Shown: piece by piece, positions 8,741 to 16,348 of the stretch
Position numbering within the stretch: position 1 is the stretch's first letter
How the letters are laid out: the number at the start of each line of letters is the position of its first letter
Assembly: GCA_964355015.1 (NCBI GenBank)
Contig: CAYHCE010000001.1
Location: 137,661-201,660 of the forward strand
Direction: 5' to 3'
DNA length: 64,000 bases
Source of the DNA: CAYHCE01 sp964355015
GTDB taxonomy: Bacteria > Cyanobacteriota > Cyanobacteriia > PCC-6307 > Cyanobiaceae
Position numbers and translations under genes: made by a program
Notes under the pieces: generated by a model
Told to the model about the DNA's origin: nothing
The model's input: only the letters and a program-made list of their open reading frames with translations
The model's database searches: none

Positions 8741-9553
8741 ATGCCCTGGCCCTGGCGCCGCAAGTCCCGCAAGAGCATGGCGCGGATCGCGATCGAGGGG
8801 GCGATCGCAGGGCCGACCCGGGAGCGGGTGGTGAAAGCTCTGCGGCAGGTGGAGGAGCGCGAGTTTCCCGCCCTGCTGCTCCGCATTGACAGCCCCGGCG
8901 GCACGGTGGGCGACAGCCAGGAGATCCATGCGGCCATCGGTCGACTGCGCGGCAAGGGCTGCCACGTGGTGGCCAGCTTCGGCAACATCTCCGCCTCCGG
9001 TGGGGTCTACCTGGGGGTGGCGGCCGAGAGGATCGTGGCGAATCCCGGCACGATCACCGGCTCGATCGGCGTGATCCTGCGGGGCAACAATCTGTCCAAG
9101 CTGCTCGAACGGATCGGGATCAGCTTCGAGACGGTCAAGAGCGGCCTCTACAAGGACATCCTTTCCCCGGACCGCGCCCTCACCCCCGCCGAGCGGGCGC
9201 TGCTCCAGGAGCTGATCGATTCCAGCTACGGCCAGTTCGTGGCGGCGGTGGCGAGGGGGCGAAACCTGAGCGAAGCTGAAGTGCGGGGCTTCGCCGACGG
9301 CCGCGTCTTCAGCGGCGCCCAGGCGAAGGAGCTGGGCCTGGTGGATGAGCTGGGCGATGAGGAGGCGGCCCGTCGGCTGGCGGCCCGTCTGGCCGGACTG
9401 GACGAGGAGAAGACGAGGCCGATCAACTTCGGCAAGCCGCCCCGGAGGCTGGGGGCCCTGATCCCGGGGCGCAACCTCCTGGGCGGACTGCAGCAGGCCC
9501 TGAGCCTGGAGCTGGCCTGGTGCGGTCAGCCGCTCTGGCTCTGGCGGCCATGA
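8741..9553 (+). CDS. sppA: Signal peptide peptidase SppA, short cyanobacterial form
   Basis: This 270-residue S49 peptidase carries the motif RIDSPGGTVGDS, the nucleophile segment GNISASGGVYL and the lysine-general-base region ITGSIGVI. It degrades cleaved signal peptides and other membrane peptides. It is the short single-domain form. The ATG at 8741 gives MPWPWRRKSRKSM, the usual basic start of picocyanobacterial members. A GTG at 8702 is possible but less likely. The stop overlaps the aroH start (ATGA at 9550), so translation is probably coupled. Confidence 0.9.
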   Translation: MPWPWRRKSRKSMARIAIEGAIAGPTRERVVKALRQVEEREFPALLLRIDSPGGTVGDSQEIHAAIGRLRGKGCHVVASFGNISASGGVYLGVAAERIVANPGTITGSIGVILRGNNLSKLLERIGISFETVKSGLYKDILSPDRALTPAERALLQELIDSSYGQFVAAVARGRNLSEAEVRGFADGRVFSGAQAKELGLVDELGDEEAARRLAARLAGLDEEKTRPINFGKPPRRLGALIPGRNLLGGLQQALSLELAWCGQPLWLWRP

Positions 9554-9927
9554 AGGTCCAGCAGCTCCGGGCCCTGCGCGGGGCCACCACCGCCAGCGCC
9601 AACACCGTCGGCGCGATCGCCGAGGCGGTGACCGAACTGCTCGAGGCCCTGATCGAGCGCAACGGCCTCCTGGGCGGGCGGGTGCTGTCGGTGACCTTCT
9701 CGGTGACCGCCGACCTGAACGCCTGTTTCCCGGCGGCCATCGCCCGACGCCACTCCGGCTGGGACGAGGTGGCTCTGCTCGACTGCCAGCAGATGGCGGT
9801 GGCCGGCGACCTGCCGCGCTGCATACGACTGCTGGCCCATGCCTGGATGGAGCAGGACCGCACCCCGATCCATCCTTACCTGCGGGAGGCCGCTCGCCTC
9901 AGGCCGGACAGATCCGGTCACAACTGA
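9550..9927 (+). CDS. aroH: Chorismate mutase, AroH type
   Basis: This 125-residue protein matches the trimeric AroH class: RGATTASANTV near the N-terminus, the segment VTFSVTADLNACFPA and the C-terminal IPxxL-like region RCIRLLAHAWM. It converts chorismate to prephenate, the first step toward phenylalanine and tyrosine. It starts inside the stop of sppA (ATGA). No regulatory ACT domain is present. The downstream gap of 114 bases shows no clear terminator. Confidence 0.9.
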   Translation: MKVQQLRALRGATTASANTVGAIAEAVTELLEALIERNGLLGGRVLSVTFSVTADLNACFPAAIARRHSGWDEVALLDCQQMAVAGDLPRCIRLLAHAWMEQDRTPIHPYLREAARLRPDRSGHN

Positions 9928-10041
9928 CAGCTGCCCCGCTGCCCCACCACCCCGGCCCGCTCTCAGGGCACGGCCCGAGAATCAGTTCACTGGCGGGCCC
10001 TTCGACGTCCCGGCCGTTCCCCGTCGCCTCCGCACCCTCCC

Positions 10042-10677
10042 ATGACCCTCCCGACCGTTGACCGTCCGCGTTCCTGGGTGAGGGGCTCCCTGCGAAGGCG
10101 GTCTGCCCTGCTGGCGGCCGCCGCCGCCTCCCTGGCGCTGGGTACCGGCCTGGCCGGGCTGATCGGCACCACCGCCCCGCAGGCGGTCAGGGCCCAGGGC
10201 ACGCCGGGCCTGCTGGAGTTCCGCTGGGACAACAACAAGGACTACCGCAAGCTCTACTTCTTCATGACCGAGACCGCACGATTGAAGCGGTCGGAGTACT
10301 ATCTGATCCTGCGACCGAAGGACCGCAAGACCGCCATCCTCAAGCTCACTGTGGCGGTGCCTGACAACTTCGACACCAAGATCGATCCGAAGAACATCAA
10401 GCTCTGCGTGATGAAGGAGGGTGGGATGCTCGCCCGTACCCGTTGCAAGGAAACGATTCCGGCCACGATCGAAGTCAACGCGGGTGGCAAGGCGATCGAG
10501 ATCTTCCCGGAGCGGCCGGTTCCGGTGGACGGCACTATCGGTGTCTACATGAGCCTCTTCAATCCCTTCAGCATCGGCATGTATCAGTTCAACGCCCTGG
10601 CCGAGGCGCCGGGAGATGTGCCGTTCGGCGGCTATCTGGGCAGCTGGCTGATCCAGATCGATCCCGGCATCGAATGA
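10042..10677 (+). CDS. DUF2808-domain exported protein
   Basis: This 211-residue protein has a basic start and a hydrophobic Ala/Leu-rich signal segment (about residues 20-45) ending near AVRAQG. The mature part is a DUF2808 domain: FRWDNNKDYRKLYFF, then YYLILRPKDRKTAILKLTV, then FNPFSIGMYQFNAL. The family is nearly confined to cyanobacteria and has no established function; it is predicted to be periplasmic or lumenal. It precedes rpmH by 54 bases, but the ribosomal gene probably has its own promoter. Confidence 0.8.
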   Translation: MTLPTVDRPRSWVRGSLRRRSALLAAAAASLALGTGLAGLIGTTAPQAVRAQGTPGLLEFRWDNNKDYRKLYFFMTETARLKRSEYYLILRPKDRKTAILKLTVAVPDNFDTKIDPKNIKLCVMKEGGMLARTRCKETIPATIEVNAGGKAIEIFPERPVPVDGTIGVYMSLFNPFSIGMYQFNALAEAPGDVPFGGYLGSWLIQIDPGIE

Positions 10678-10731
10678 TCGGCGGGCTGATAGCTTGATCG
10701 ATCGACAACGGGCCTGAAGCCGAGCCGCACC

Positions 10732-10869
10732 ATGACCAAGCGCACCCTGGAAGGAACGAGCCGCAAGCGCAAGCGGGTGTCAGGTTTCCGTGTGCGGATG
10801 CGCTCCCACACCGGCCGCCGTGTGATTCGCACCCGCCGTCGCCGCGGCCGCGCCCGTCTGGCGGTCTGA
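10732..10869 (+). CDS. rpmH: 50S ribosomal protein L34
   Basis: This 45-residue, extremely basic protein starts MTKRTLEGTSRKRKR and contains the L34 core SGFRVRMRSHTGRRVI. It sits in the large ribosomal subunit near the exit tunnel. It lies 29 bases before rnpA, the conserved rpmH-rnpA order of most bacteria. Confidence 0.96.
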   Translation: MTKRTLEGTSRKRKRVSGFRVRMRSHTGRRVIRTRRRRGRARLAV

Positions 10870-10898
10870 GGCCTCCCGCGGCGAGCGGCCGTTGCCCC

Positions 10899-11288
10899 AT
10901 GGCCCTGTCCCGGGATCAGCGGCTGCGGGGGAACCGGGCCTTCGATCACCTCTACCGGAAGGGTCGGCGTTATCAGGGCACGCATGTGGTGCTGCGCACC
11001 GTGGCGGGAGATCCATCCCTGTTGCGTTCTCCCCTCTCGGCCCTGGCACCCAGCCCCTGCCGATGCGCGGTAGTGGTCAGCACCAAGGTGAGCAAGCGGT
11101 CGGTCCGGCGCAATCGCCTCCGCCGGCTGCTGCATGGCTGGCTGCAGGCGCAGTGCCGCTGCTGGCCGGAATCCCGCCATGGTCTGTGGGTGATGCTCAG
11201 CCTCAGGCCCGGCAGTCTGGATGCCACCCCCGAGGCCCTGCTGGGAGAATGTTCAGAGCTGTTCCACCAGGCAGGCCTTTGCCCATGA
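10899..11288 (+). CDS. rnpA: Ribonuclease P protein component
   Basis: This 129-residue basic protein pairs with the RNase P RNA to mature tRNA 5' ends. It starts LSRDQRLRGNRAFDHLYRKG and has the family's RNA-binding helix KVSKRSVRRNRLRRLL (the RNR signature). A 15-20-residue Pro/Ser stretch separates two strands in the middle. It follows rpmH and its stop overlaps the next gene's ATG (ATGA at 11285). Confidence 0.93.
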   Translation: MALSRDQRLRGNRAFDHLYRKGRRYQGTHVVLRTVAGDPSLLRSPLSALAPSPCRCAVVVSTKVSKRSVRRNRLRRLLHGWLQAQCRCWPESRHGLWVMLSLRPGSLDATPEALLGECSELFHQAGLCP

Positions 11289-11740
11289 CCGCCGACGCGC
11301 CCGAGACGGCTTCCAGTGGAGTGGTTCCCACCGAAACCGTTTACTACGAAGGGGGACCGGCCCGGGGCGATCTGGTCTTCAACCTTCTGTTCGGCCTCAC
11401 CCTGATCGGTATCCCCTTCGCGGTGGGGGCGATCGTGCGCGCCCTATGGCTGCGCTTCCGCATCACCAGCCGTCGCCTTTCCGTGACCGGTGGCTGGCTG
11501 GGCCGTGACCGCACCCAGGTGGCCTACAGCCAGATCCGTGAGGTTCGCTCGGTGCCCCGCGGTTTCGGTGCCTGGGGTGACATGGTTCTGGTGCTGACCG
11601 ATGGAGCCAGGCTCGAGATGCGTGCGGTGCCCCGATTCCGCGAGACCGAGGCCTACATCCTCGAGCGCATGGCCGCCAGGGGAAACACGAGGCAAGGCGC
11701 CACCAGGGGATTCGCCGGCCCACAGGCCGCCAGTGGCTGA
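11285..11740 (+). CDS. PH-domain membrane protein
   Basis: This 151-residue protein has an N-terminal hydrophobic hairpin (about residues 30-58) followed by a bacterial PH-like (bPH2) domain. The domain runs FRITSRRLSVTGGWLGRD, YSQIREVRSVPRG and GDMVLVLTDG. Its role is unknown. Position between rnpA and yidC is a conserved cyanobacterial arrangement and suggests co-expression with the membrane insertase. The start overlaps the rnpA stop by four bases, which fixes the ATG. Confidence 0.8.
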   Translation: MTADAPETASSGVVPTETVYYEGGPARGDLVFNLLFGLTLIGIPFAVGAIVRALWLRFRITSRRLSVTGGWLGRDRTQVAYSQIREVRSVPRGFGAWGDMVLVLTDGARLEMRAVPRFRETEAYILERMAARGNTRQGATRGFAGPQAASG

Positions 11741-11842
11741 GTCTCCGGGTCCGGCAGGCTCCGCCGCCGGTTCCCCCGACCCTGCTCCCCTCCTGCTCGG
11801 GCACACTGAGCCCACTCCACCCACTTCCGCCGCCTCCCCGCT

Positions 11843-12982
11843 GTGATCGGCTACATCTCCGACAACCTGCTGCTCCCCATCCTCGATTTTTTCTATGGGC
11901 TGGTGCCGAGCTACGGGCTGGCGATCATTGCCCTCACGGTGGTGATCCGGCTGGCCCTCTTCCCGCTCAGTGCCGGTTCGATCCGCAGCGCCCGCAGGAT
12001 GCGCATTGCCCAGCCGGTCATGCAGAAACGGCAGGCGGAGATCAAGAGCAAGTACGCCAGCAACCCCCAGAAGCAGCAGGAGGAGCTGGGGAAGCTGATG
12101 AAGGAGTTCGGCAGCCCGCTCGCGGGGTGCCTGCCCCTGCTGGTGCAGATGCCGATCCTGTTCGCCCTGTTCGCGACCCTGCGGGGTTCACCCTTCGCCG
12201 ACGTGCCTTACACGCTGAACCTGAAGGTGCTGCCGGCCGACCAGATCGCGGCGGTGGAACCCAAGCCCTTCAACAGTGCCAGCCACTCGATCTTCATCAG
12301 CGAAACCACCCACGTGCCGGTGATCGCCTCCCTGGAGGCAGGTACCAAGCTGGGCATCGGCGACACCGCCCAGGTGGAGCTTCACACCAAGGATGCTCAG
12401 CCGTTCGCCGCCGTGCTGGCGGGTGTGGAGAATGGCGCCGCCTACACCCCCCGCTGGAGCGTCAGCAAGGGTGAGGGGGTGGTGCGGGTCAGCGACACAG
12501 GTCTGATCGAGGCCCTGGCCCCCGGCGATGCCACTGTCGAGGCCAGCGTGCCGGGTCTGGCGGCCCGCAGCGGCTTCCTGTTCATCAAGGCCCTCGGCCA
12601 GGTCGGTTTCTACACCGACGGCGCCATCAACTGGGACATCGCCATTCTGGTGGGAGCTTTCGGAGCCAGTCTCTTCGTCTCCCAGATCCTCTCCGGGGCC
12701 GGCATGCCGCCCAATCCGCAGCAGTCCACCGCCAACAAGATCACCCCCGTGATGATCACCGGCATGTTCCTGTTCTTCCCCCTGCCCGCCGGCGTTCTGC
12801 TCTACATGGTGGTGGCCAACGTGTTCCAGGCCCTGCAGACCTTCCTGCTCAGCCGCGAGGCCCTTCCGGATAATCTGCAGGACATCCTCGACCAGCAGCG
12901 GGCTCAGCAGACCGTGGCGGTCACCGCCAGCAGCACCGGTTCGAGCGAGAGACTGCCGTTCGAACCCAAGGGCAAGAAGTGA
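11843..12982 (+). CDS. yidC: Membrane protein insertase YidC/Oxa1/Alb3
   Basis: This 379-residue insertase begins with a GTG. Its core helices are recognisable: YGLAIIALTVVIRLALFPLS, AGCLPLLVQMPILFALF and the last helix MFLFFPLPAGVLLYMVVAN. The conserved Arg of the hydrophilic groove lies in VVIRLALFP. It inserts thylakoid and plasma membrane proteins, alone or with Sec. Between the second and third helices there is an insert of roughly 100 residues with a bacterial-Ig-like (BIG2) look, WSVSKGEGVVRVSDTG followed by IEALAPGDATVEA. The C-terminal tail is basic. Confidence 0.93.
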   Translation: MIGYISDNLLLPILDFFYGLVPSYGLAIIALTVVIRLALFPLSAGSIRSARRMRIAQPVMQKRQAEIKSKYASNPQKQQEELGKLMKEFGSPLAGCLPLLVQMPILFALFATLRGSPFADVPYTLNLKVLPADQIAAVEPKPFNSASHSIFISETTHVPVIASLEAGTKLGIGDTAQVELHTKDAQPFAAVLAGVENGAAYTPRWSVSKGEGVVRVSDTGLIEALAPGDATVEASVPGLAARSGFLFIKALGQVGFYTDGAINWDIAILVGAFGASLFVSQILSGAGMPPNPQQSTANKITPVMITGMFLFFPLPAGVLLYMVVANVFQALQTFLLSREALPDNLQDILDQQRAQQTVAVTASSTGSSERLPFEPKGKK

Positions 12983-13515
12983 TGGAGAGGCGTCGGTCCC
13001 GCCAGCCCGACCCCTCTCCCCTGCAGCCGGTTTCCCTCCAGGAGCTCCGGCTGCTGCCCGATGGTCGTCACTGGACAGTGGATCAGTTTCTGAGCGATCT
13101 CGACAGCCTCACGCCGGTGCGGGGCCGCCTGAGCGCTCTCCATGGTGCCACTGTGCTGGAAGTGGAAGGAGAAGGCACGACGTTCGTCACTCTCCGCTGC
13201 GATCGCTGCCTTCAGCCCTACGACCAGAAGCTGCTCTTCCGCTGCCGAGAGCTGCTCTGGCTGGGCGAGCCCGAGGGGTTCCGCCTCGATGGAGAGGACG
13301 ACGGCCTGGCCGACAGGCTCGACCCCCGCGGCAGCTTCGATCCGGCCCGCTGGATGTTCGAGCAGCTCAGCCTGCAGCTGCCTCTGCAGAACTGCTGTGG
13401 CGACGACTGTCCCGGCCCGGACCTTCCCCTCTCCCCTGCGCCGTTGGCTCCTCCCGGCCCGGAGACCGATCCACCGAGCGACCCGCGCTGGGCGGGCCTG
13501 CGGCAGCTGCGATGA
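12982..13515 (+). CDS. DUF177/YceD-family protein
   Basis: This 177-residue protein has the DUF177 core: a central CxxC-type pair LRCDRCLQPY, then the acidic segment RLDPRGSFDPARWMFEQLSLQLP and the Cys-containing NCCGDDCPG. In other bacteria YceD acts in 23S rRNA maturation and in plants in chloroplast 23S rRNA accumulation, so a ribosome role is plausible. The ATG at 12982 overlaps the yidC stop by one base (TGATG). A GTG three bases earlier is possible. The stop overlaps the ycf46 start. Confidence 0.8.
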   Translation: MERRRSRQPDPSPLQPVSLQELRLLPDGRHWTVDQFLSDLDSLTPVRGRLSALHGATVLEVEGEGTTFVTLRCDRCLQPYDQKLLFRCRELLWLGEPEGFRLDGEDDGLADRLDPRGSFDPARWMFEQLSLQLPLQNCCGDDCPGPDLPLSPAPLAPPGPETDPPSDPRWAGLRQLR

Positions 13516-15014
13516 GCGAGGCCTGGGCCGACCAGCTCGATCTGCTGATCCGTGCCCGCGCGCCGATCCTCTGGATTCGCAGCCCGGAGGAGGAGCGGAT
13601 CGAGACCCTGCTTCGACAGGCGGCCCGGCGGCTCGGTCAGCGAACGCTGTTGCGCTGGGATTTCGTCCAGGGGCTGCAGGGCCTGCCCAACCGCCCTGGC
13701 GAGGCGGCCCGCAATCCGATGGCGGCCCTGGAGGCGATCGAAAGCCTGCCGGCTGAGCAGCCCGCCATCCTGCTGCTGCTCGACTTCCACCGCTACTGCG
13801 ACGACGCCGGCATCTGCCGTCGGCTGCGCAATCTCTCGGCCAGCCTGCGCCGGAAGCCCTGCACCGTGGTGATCACAGCTCCCGAGTGGCAGGTGCCGCG
13901 GGAGTTGGAGGAGTGCCTCACGGTGCTCGACCTGCCCCTTCCCACCGCCATCGAGATCCGCTCGCTGCTGGCGAGCATCGGCCAGGCCAGCGGCCACCCG
14001 CTCGAGGCTGCCGTGCTCGAGCAGCTCACCCATTGCTGCAGCGGCCTCACCGAGCAGCGGATCCGCCAGGTGGCGGCCCGGGCCCTGGCGCGCCGCGGAC
14101 GGCTGGGGGAACCGGATCTGGCGGAAGTGCTGGACGAGAAGCGCCAGGCGATCGCCCGCAGTGAGTTGCTGGAGTACTGCCCCACCGAGGCGAGTCCGGC
14201 CGACATCGGCGGGCTGGAAGCCCTCAAGGGCTGGCTCGAGCAGCGGCGGCTGGCCTTCAGCGACGAGGCCGAACGCTATGGACTGCCCCTGCCCCGCGGC
14301 GTCTTGCTGGTGGGGCCCCAGGGCACGGGCAAGTCGCTCACGGCCAAGGCGATTGCCCACAGCTGGGCCATGCCTCTGCTGCGACTGGATGTGGGCCGAC
14401 TGTTCGCCGGCCTGGTGGGCGCCAGCGAGGCCCGGACCCGCGACATGATCCGCCGGGCCGAGGCCATGGCGCCCTGCGTGCTCTGGATCGACGAGATCGA
14501 CAAGGGCTTCGGCGGCGACAGCCGCAGCGACGGCGGCACCAGCCAGCGGGTTCTGGGCAGCCTGCTCACCTGGATGGCGGAGAAGACCTCGGCGGTGTTC
14601 GTGGTGGCCACAGCCAACGGCGTGGAGACCCTGCCGGCGGAACTGATGCGCAAGGGCCGCTTTGACGAGATCTTCCTGCTGGACCTGCCCGACGCCATCG
14701 AGCGTCGGGCCATTCTCGACCTCCAGCTGCGCCGCCGGCGCCCCGGGCACAGCATCCCGCTTGAGGTGCTGGTGGACCGTACCGCCGGTTTCTCCGGCGC
14801 CGAACTGGAGCAGACGGTTGTGGAGGCGATGCACCTGGCTTTTGCAGCGCGGCGGGAGTTCGGCGAGGCGGATCTGATCGCTGCCGCCAGCGATCTGGTT
14901 CCCCTCTCGCGCACGGCCCGGGAGCAACTGGAGGCGCTGAAGCACTGGGCCAGCAGCGGCAGGGCGCGGCCGGCCTCCCGGTTGCGGGCTGTAACGAACC
15001 CCGACGCCGGGTAA
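13512..15014 (+). CDS. ycf46: Ycf46-type AAA+ ATPase
   Basis: This 500-residue protein has an N-terminal non-ATPase half and an AAA+ module at about residues 235-470. Walker A is GPQGTGKS, Walker B CVLWIDEIDK, sensor 1 FVVATANG and the arginine finger MRKGRFDE. It matches plastid-encoded Ycf46. In cyanobacteria a Ycf46-like protein has been linked to regulation of photosynthesis and CO2 use, but the molecular target is unknown. It overlaps the DUF177 stop by four bases (ATGA), so the block from rnpA to here is probably one transcript. Confidence 0.92.
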   Translation: MSEAWADQLDLLIRARAPILWIRSPEEERIETLLRQAARRLGQRTLLRWDFVQGLQGLPNRPGEAARNPMAALEAIESLPAEQPAILLLLDFHRYCDDAGICRRLRNLSASLRRKPCTVVITAPEWQVPRELEECLTVLDLPLPTAIEIRSLLASIGQASGHPLEAAVLEQLTHCCSGLTEQRIRQVAARALARRGRLGEPDLAEVLDEKRQAIARSELLEYCPTEASPADIGGLEALKGWLEQRRLAFSDEAERYGLPLPRGVLLVGPQGTGKSLTAKAIAHSWAMPLLRLDVGRLFAGLVGASEARTRDMIRRAEAMAPCVLWIDEIDKGFGGDSRSDGGTSQRVLGSLLTWMAEKTSAVFVVATANGVETLPAELMRKGRFDEIFLLDLPDAIERRAILDLQLRRRRPGHSIPLEVLVDRTAGFSGAELEQTVVEAMHLAFAARREFGEADLIAAASDLVPLSRTAREQLEALKHWASSGRARPASRLRAVTNPDAG

Positions 15015-15072
15015 CGAAACGAAGCCCTGCGCCAGCCCGGCTCCGGCGCCCTCCCTACGGTTCCGCTCAGTC

Positions 15073-15243
15073 GTGAACCATTCCGTGGATCGTCCCTCCG
15101 CCGCCACCCAGATTGTCGTGGCCTGCCTCGGTGCCGGCGTTGTGACCAGCTTCGCGGTGGCCCAGGGCCAGAACCCGCTCACCGCCCTCGGCATCACGCT
15201 CTTCTCCGCCGTGGCTGCGGTCATGGTGGGGCAGGTGCTCTGA
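15073..15243 (+). CDS. Small hydrophobic protein of unknown function
   Basis: A GTG start at 15073 opens a 56-residue frame ending at 15243. It has a short polar N-terminus (MNHSVDRPSAAT) followed by two Ala/Val/Gly-rich hydrophobic stretches (VACLGAGVVTSFAVA and LGITLFSAVAAVMVG) joined by QGQNPLT. It looks like a two-pass membrane micropeptide. It lies 58 bases after ycf46 on the same strand. I recognise no family. The clean hydrophobic pattern and the position support a real gene. Confidence 0.55.
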   Translation: MNHSVDRPSAATQIVVACLGAGVVTSFAVAQGQNPLTALGITLFSAVAAVMVGQVL

Positions 15244-15256
15244 GGCAGCCCGCCGC

Positions 15257-15988
15257 TCAGGGCTGACTGCGCAGCCGGGGTTTGCAGCGCAGCGGCAGGC
15301 CGGCGTCTGGAGACGGTTCGAGCACCAGCACAGCTGTGCCCGTCTGAGGCCTTGCCAACGGCTGGGCCTCCGGACCGCTTGGATTGCTGGGATAACTGTC
15401 GCCGTTGAACCGCAGCACCATCGTGTCGCCGTGAGCGGCGTCCCGACGCACCCTCAGGATCAGGTCGTTCCAGCCGTTGGTCCGGCGGGTGGAGACCACC
15501 AGCGGCGGACGGAACAGGGTCATGCGGGTGACGGTCCGCAGGCCCGCGGGCGTGTCCCGGAACACGAACAGGGTGCAACCGCCCGTACCGCAGGTATAGG
15601 AGCCCAGGACCGTGGCCACCACCTCGTCCCGGCCGTCGCCGTCGAGATCGATGCGGTTGTGGGCGTAGCGCAGCGGGCCGGTGCTTTCGCACTGGCGGGC
15701 CACCAGCCGTGTGCGGGCCTCCCGCCACTCAGTGGAGCCAGGATCCGGGCCATGGCCCTGGCCGTCATCGACCCGCACCGGGAAGATCTCCAGTCTCAGT
15801 GCCTCCTCCAGCCCTGGGTCCGGGGTCGTCAGCGCCGGCACCGATCGGAGCAGCTGGAGCTCGGCTCCGGCCGTTGTGTTGGGCAGGCTCCAGCCGGCGG
15901 CAGGAAATCCGCCCAGGCCGGCCAGGGCGAGAAGGCCACCGAGCCCGATGGCCGGCAGGCGTGATGGGGCAGCGAAGTGTGGCCTCAC
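15257..15988 (-). CDS. Exported protein of unknown function with acidic DxDGDG motif
   Basis: This 243-residue frame starts with GTG at 15988, overlapping the YqaE-like stop by GTGA. The N-terminus is a signal peptide (LPAIGLGGLLALAGLGG). The centre has a calcium-loop-like RIDLDGDGRDEVVATVLG, as in FG-GAP/VCBS or dockerin-like loops, followed by two Cys (YTCGTGGCTLF) that could form a disulfide. The C-terminus is Pro/Arg-rich. It is probably periplasmic or lumenal. The long open frame upstream of 15988 runs antisense through the aminotransferase and is not part of this gene. Confidence 0.62.
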   Translation of the reverse strand: MRPHFAAPSRLPAIGLGGLLALAGLGGFPAAGWSLPNTTAGAELQLLRSVPALTTPDPGLEEALRLEIFPVRVDDGQGHGPDPGSTEWREARTRLVARQCESTGPLRYAHNRIDLDGDGRDEVVATVLGSYTCGTGGCTLFVFRDTPAGLRTVTRMTLFRPPLVVSTRRTNGWNDLILRVRRDAAHGDTMVLRFNGDSYPSNPSGPEAQPLARPQTGTAVLVLEPSPDAGLPLRCKPRLRSQP

Positions 15989-16191
15989 TTGCGGGTCAGG
16001 ATGATGTAGAGGGCGTGGACGACCGCGACCGGCCACATCACGGCCATCAGCGGCAGACCGAGCGCCCCGAAGCTCAGCAGCCAGAACACGAGGTTGAGCC
16101 AGAAGGCCCCCGTGATCCCCACCTGGGTGGCCACCGCCAGGGGCGGCAGGATGAAGGCAAGGATGATGCGGAGGATGTCCATCAACGTCAT
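15985..16191 (-). CDS. YqaE/Pmp3-family small membrane protein
   Basis: This 68-residue protein has two hydrophobic helices: MDILRIILAFILPPLAVATQ and LNLVFWLLSFGALGLPLMAV, and ends HALYIILTRK. The ILPPLAV segment is the UPF0057 (YqaE/Pmp3) signature. Homologues affect membrane potential and salt or cold tolerance. ATG at 16191 (MTLMDIL) is preferred; the ATG at 16182 is possible. Its stop overlaps the GTG of the next exported protein gene. Confidence 0.8.
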   Translation of the reverse strand: MTLMDILRIILAFILPPLAVATQVGITGAFWLNLVFWLLSFGALGLPLMAVMWPVAVVHALYIILTRK

Positions 16192-16348
16192 GGCGGCATG
16201 GCGGGGCAACATTGCCTTGCTTAGCCGTGACGCCCTGCGTTGTCGCCAACCGGAGAGGTCTCGTTACGCGGCAACTCGCCCACCGCTTCCTTCGGGTCGC
16301 TGCCCCACCCCCGCTCCCGACCCCTGCCTCTCGAGCCGTACGGATCCG

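Noticed and set aside
8122..8988. Minus-strand frame of 288 residues covering sppA
   Set aside because: SppA motifs on the plus strand are complete; this frame shows none.
13218..15728. Minus-strand frame of 836 residues
   Set aside because: It lies antisense to ycf46 and the YceD-like gene, which have clear motifs; high G+C makes such long shadows common.
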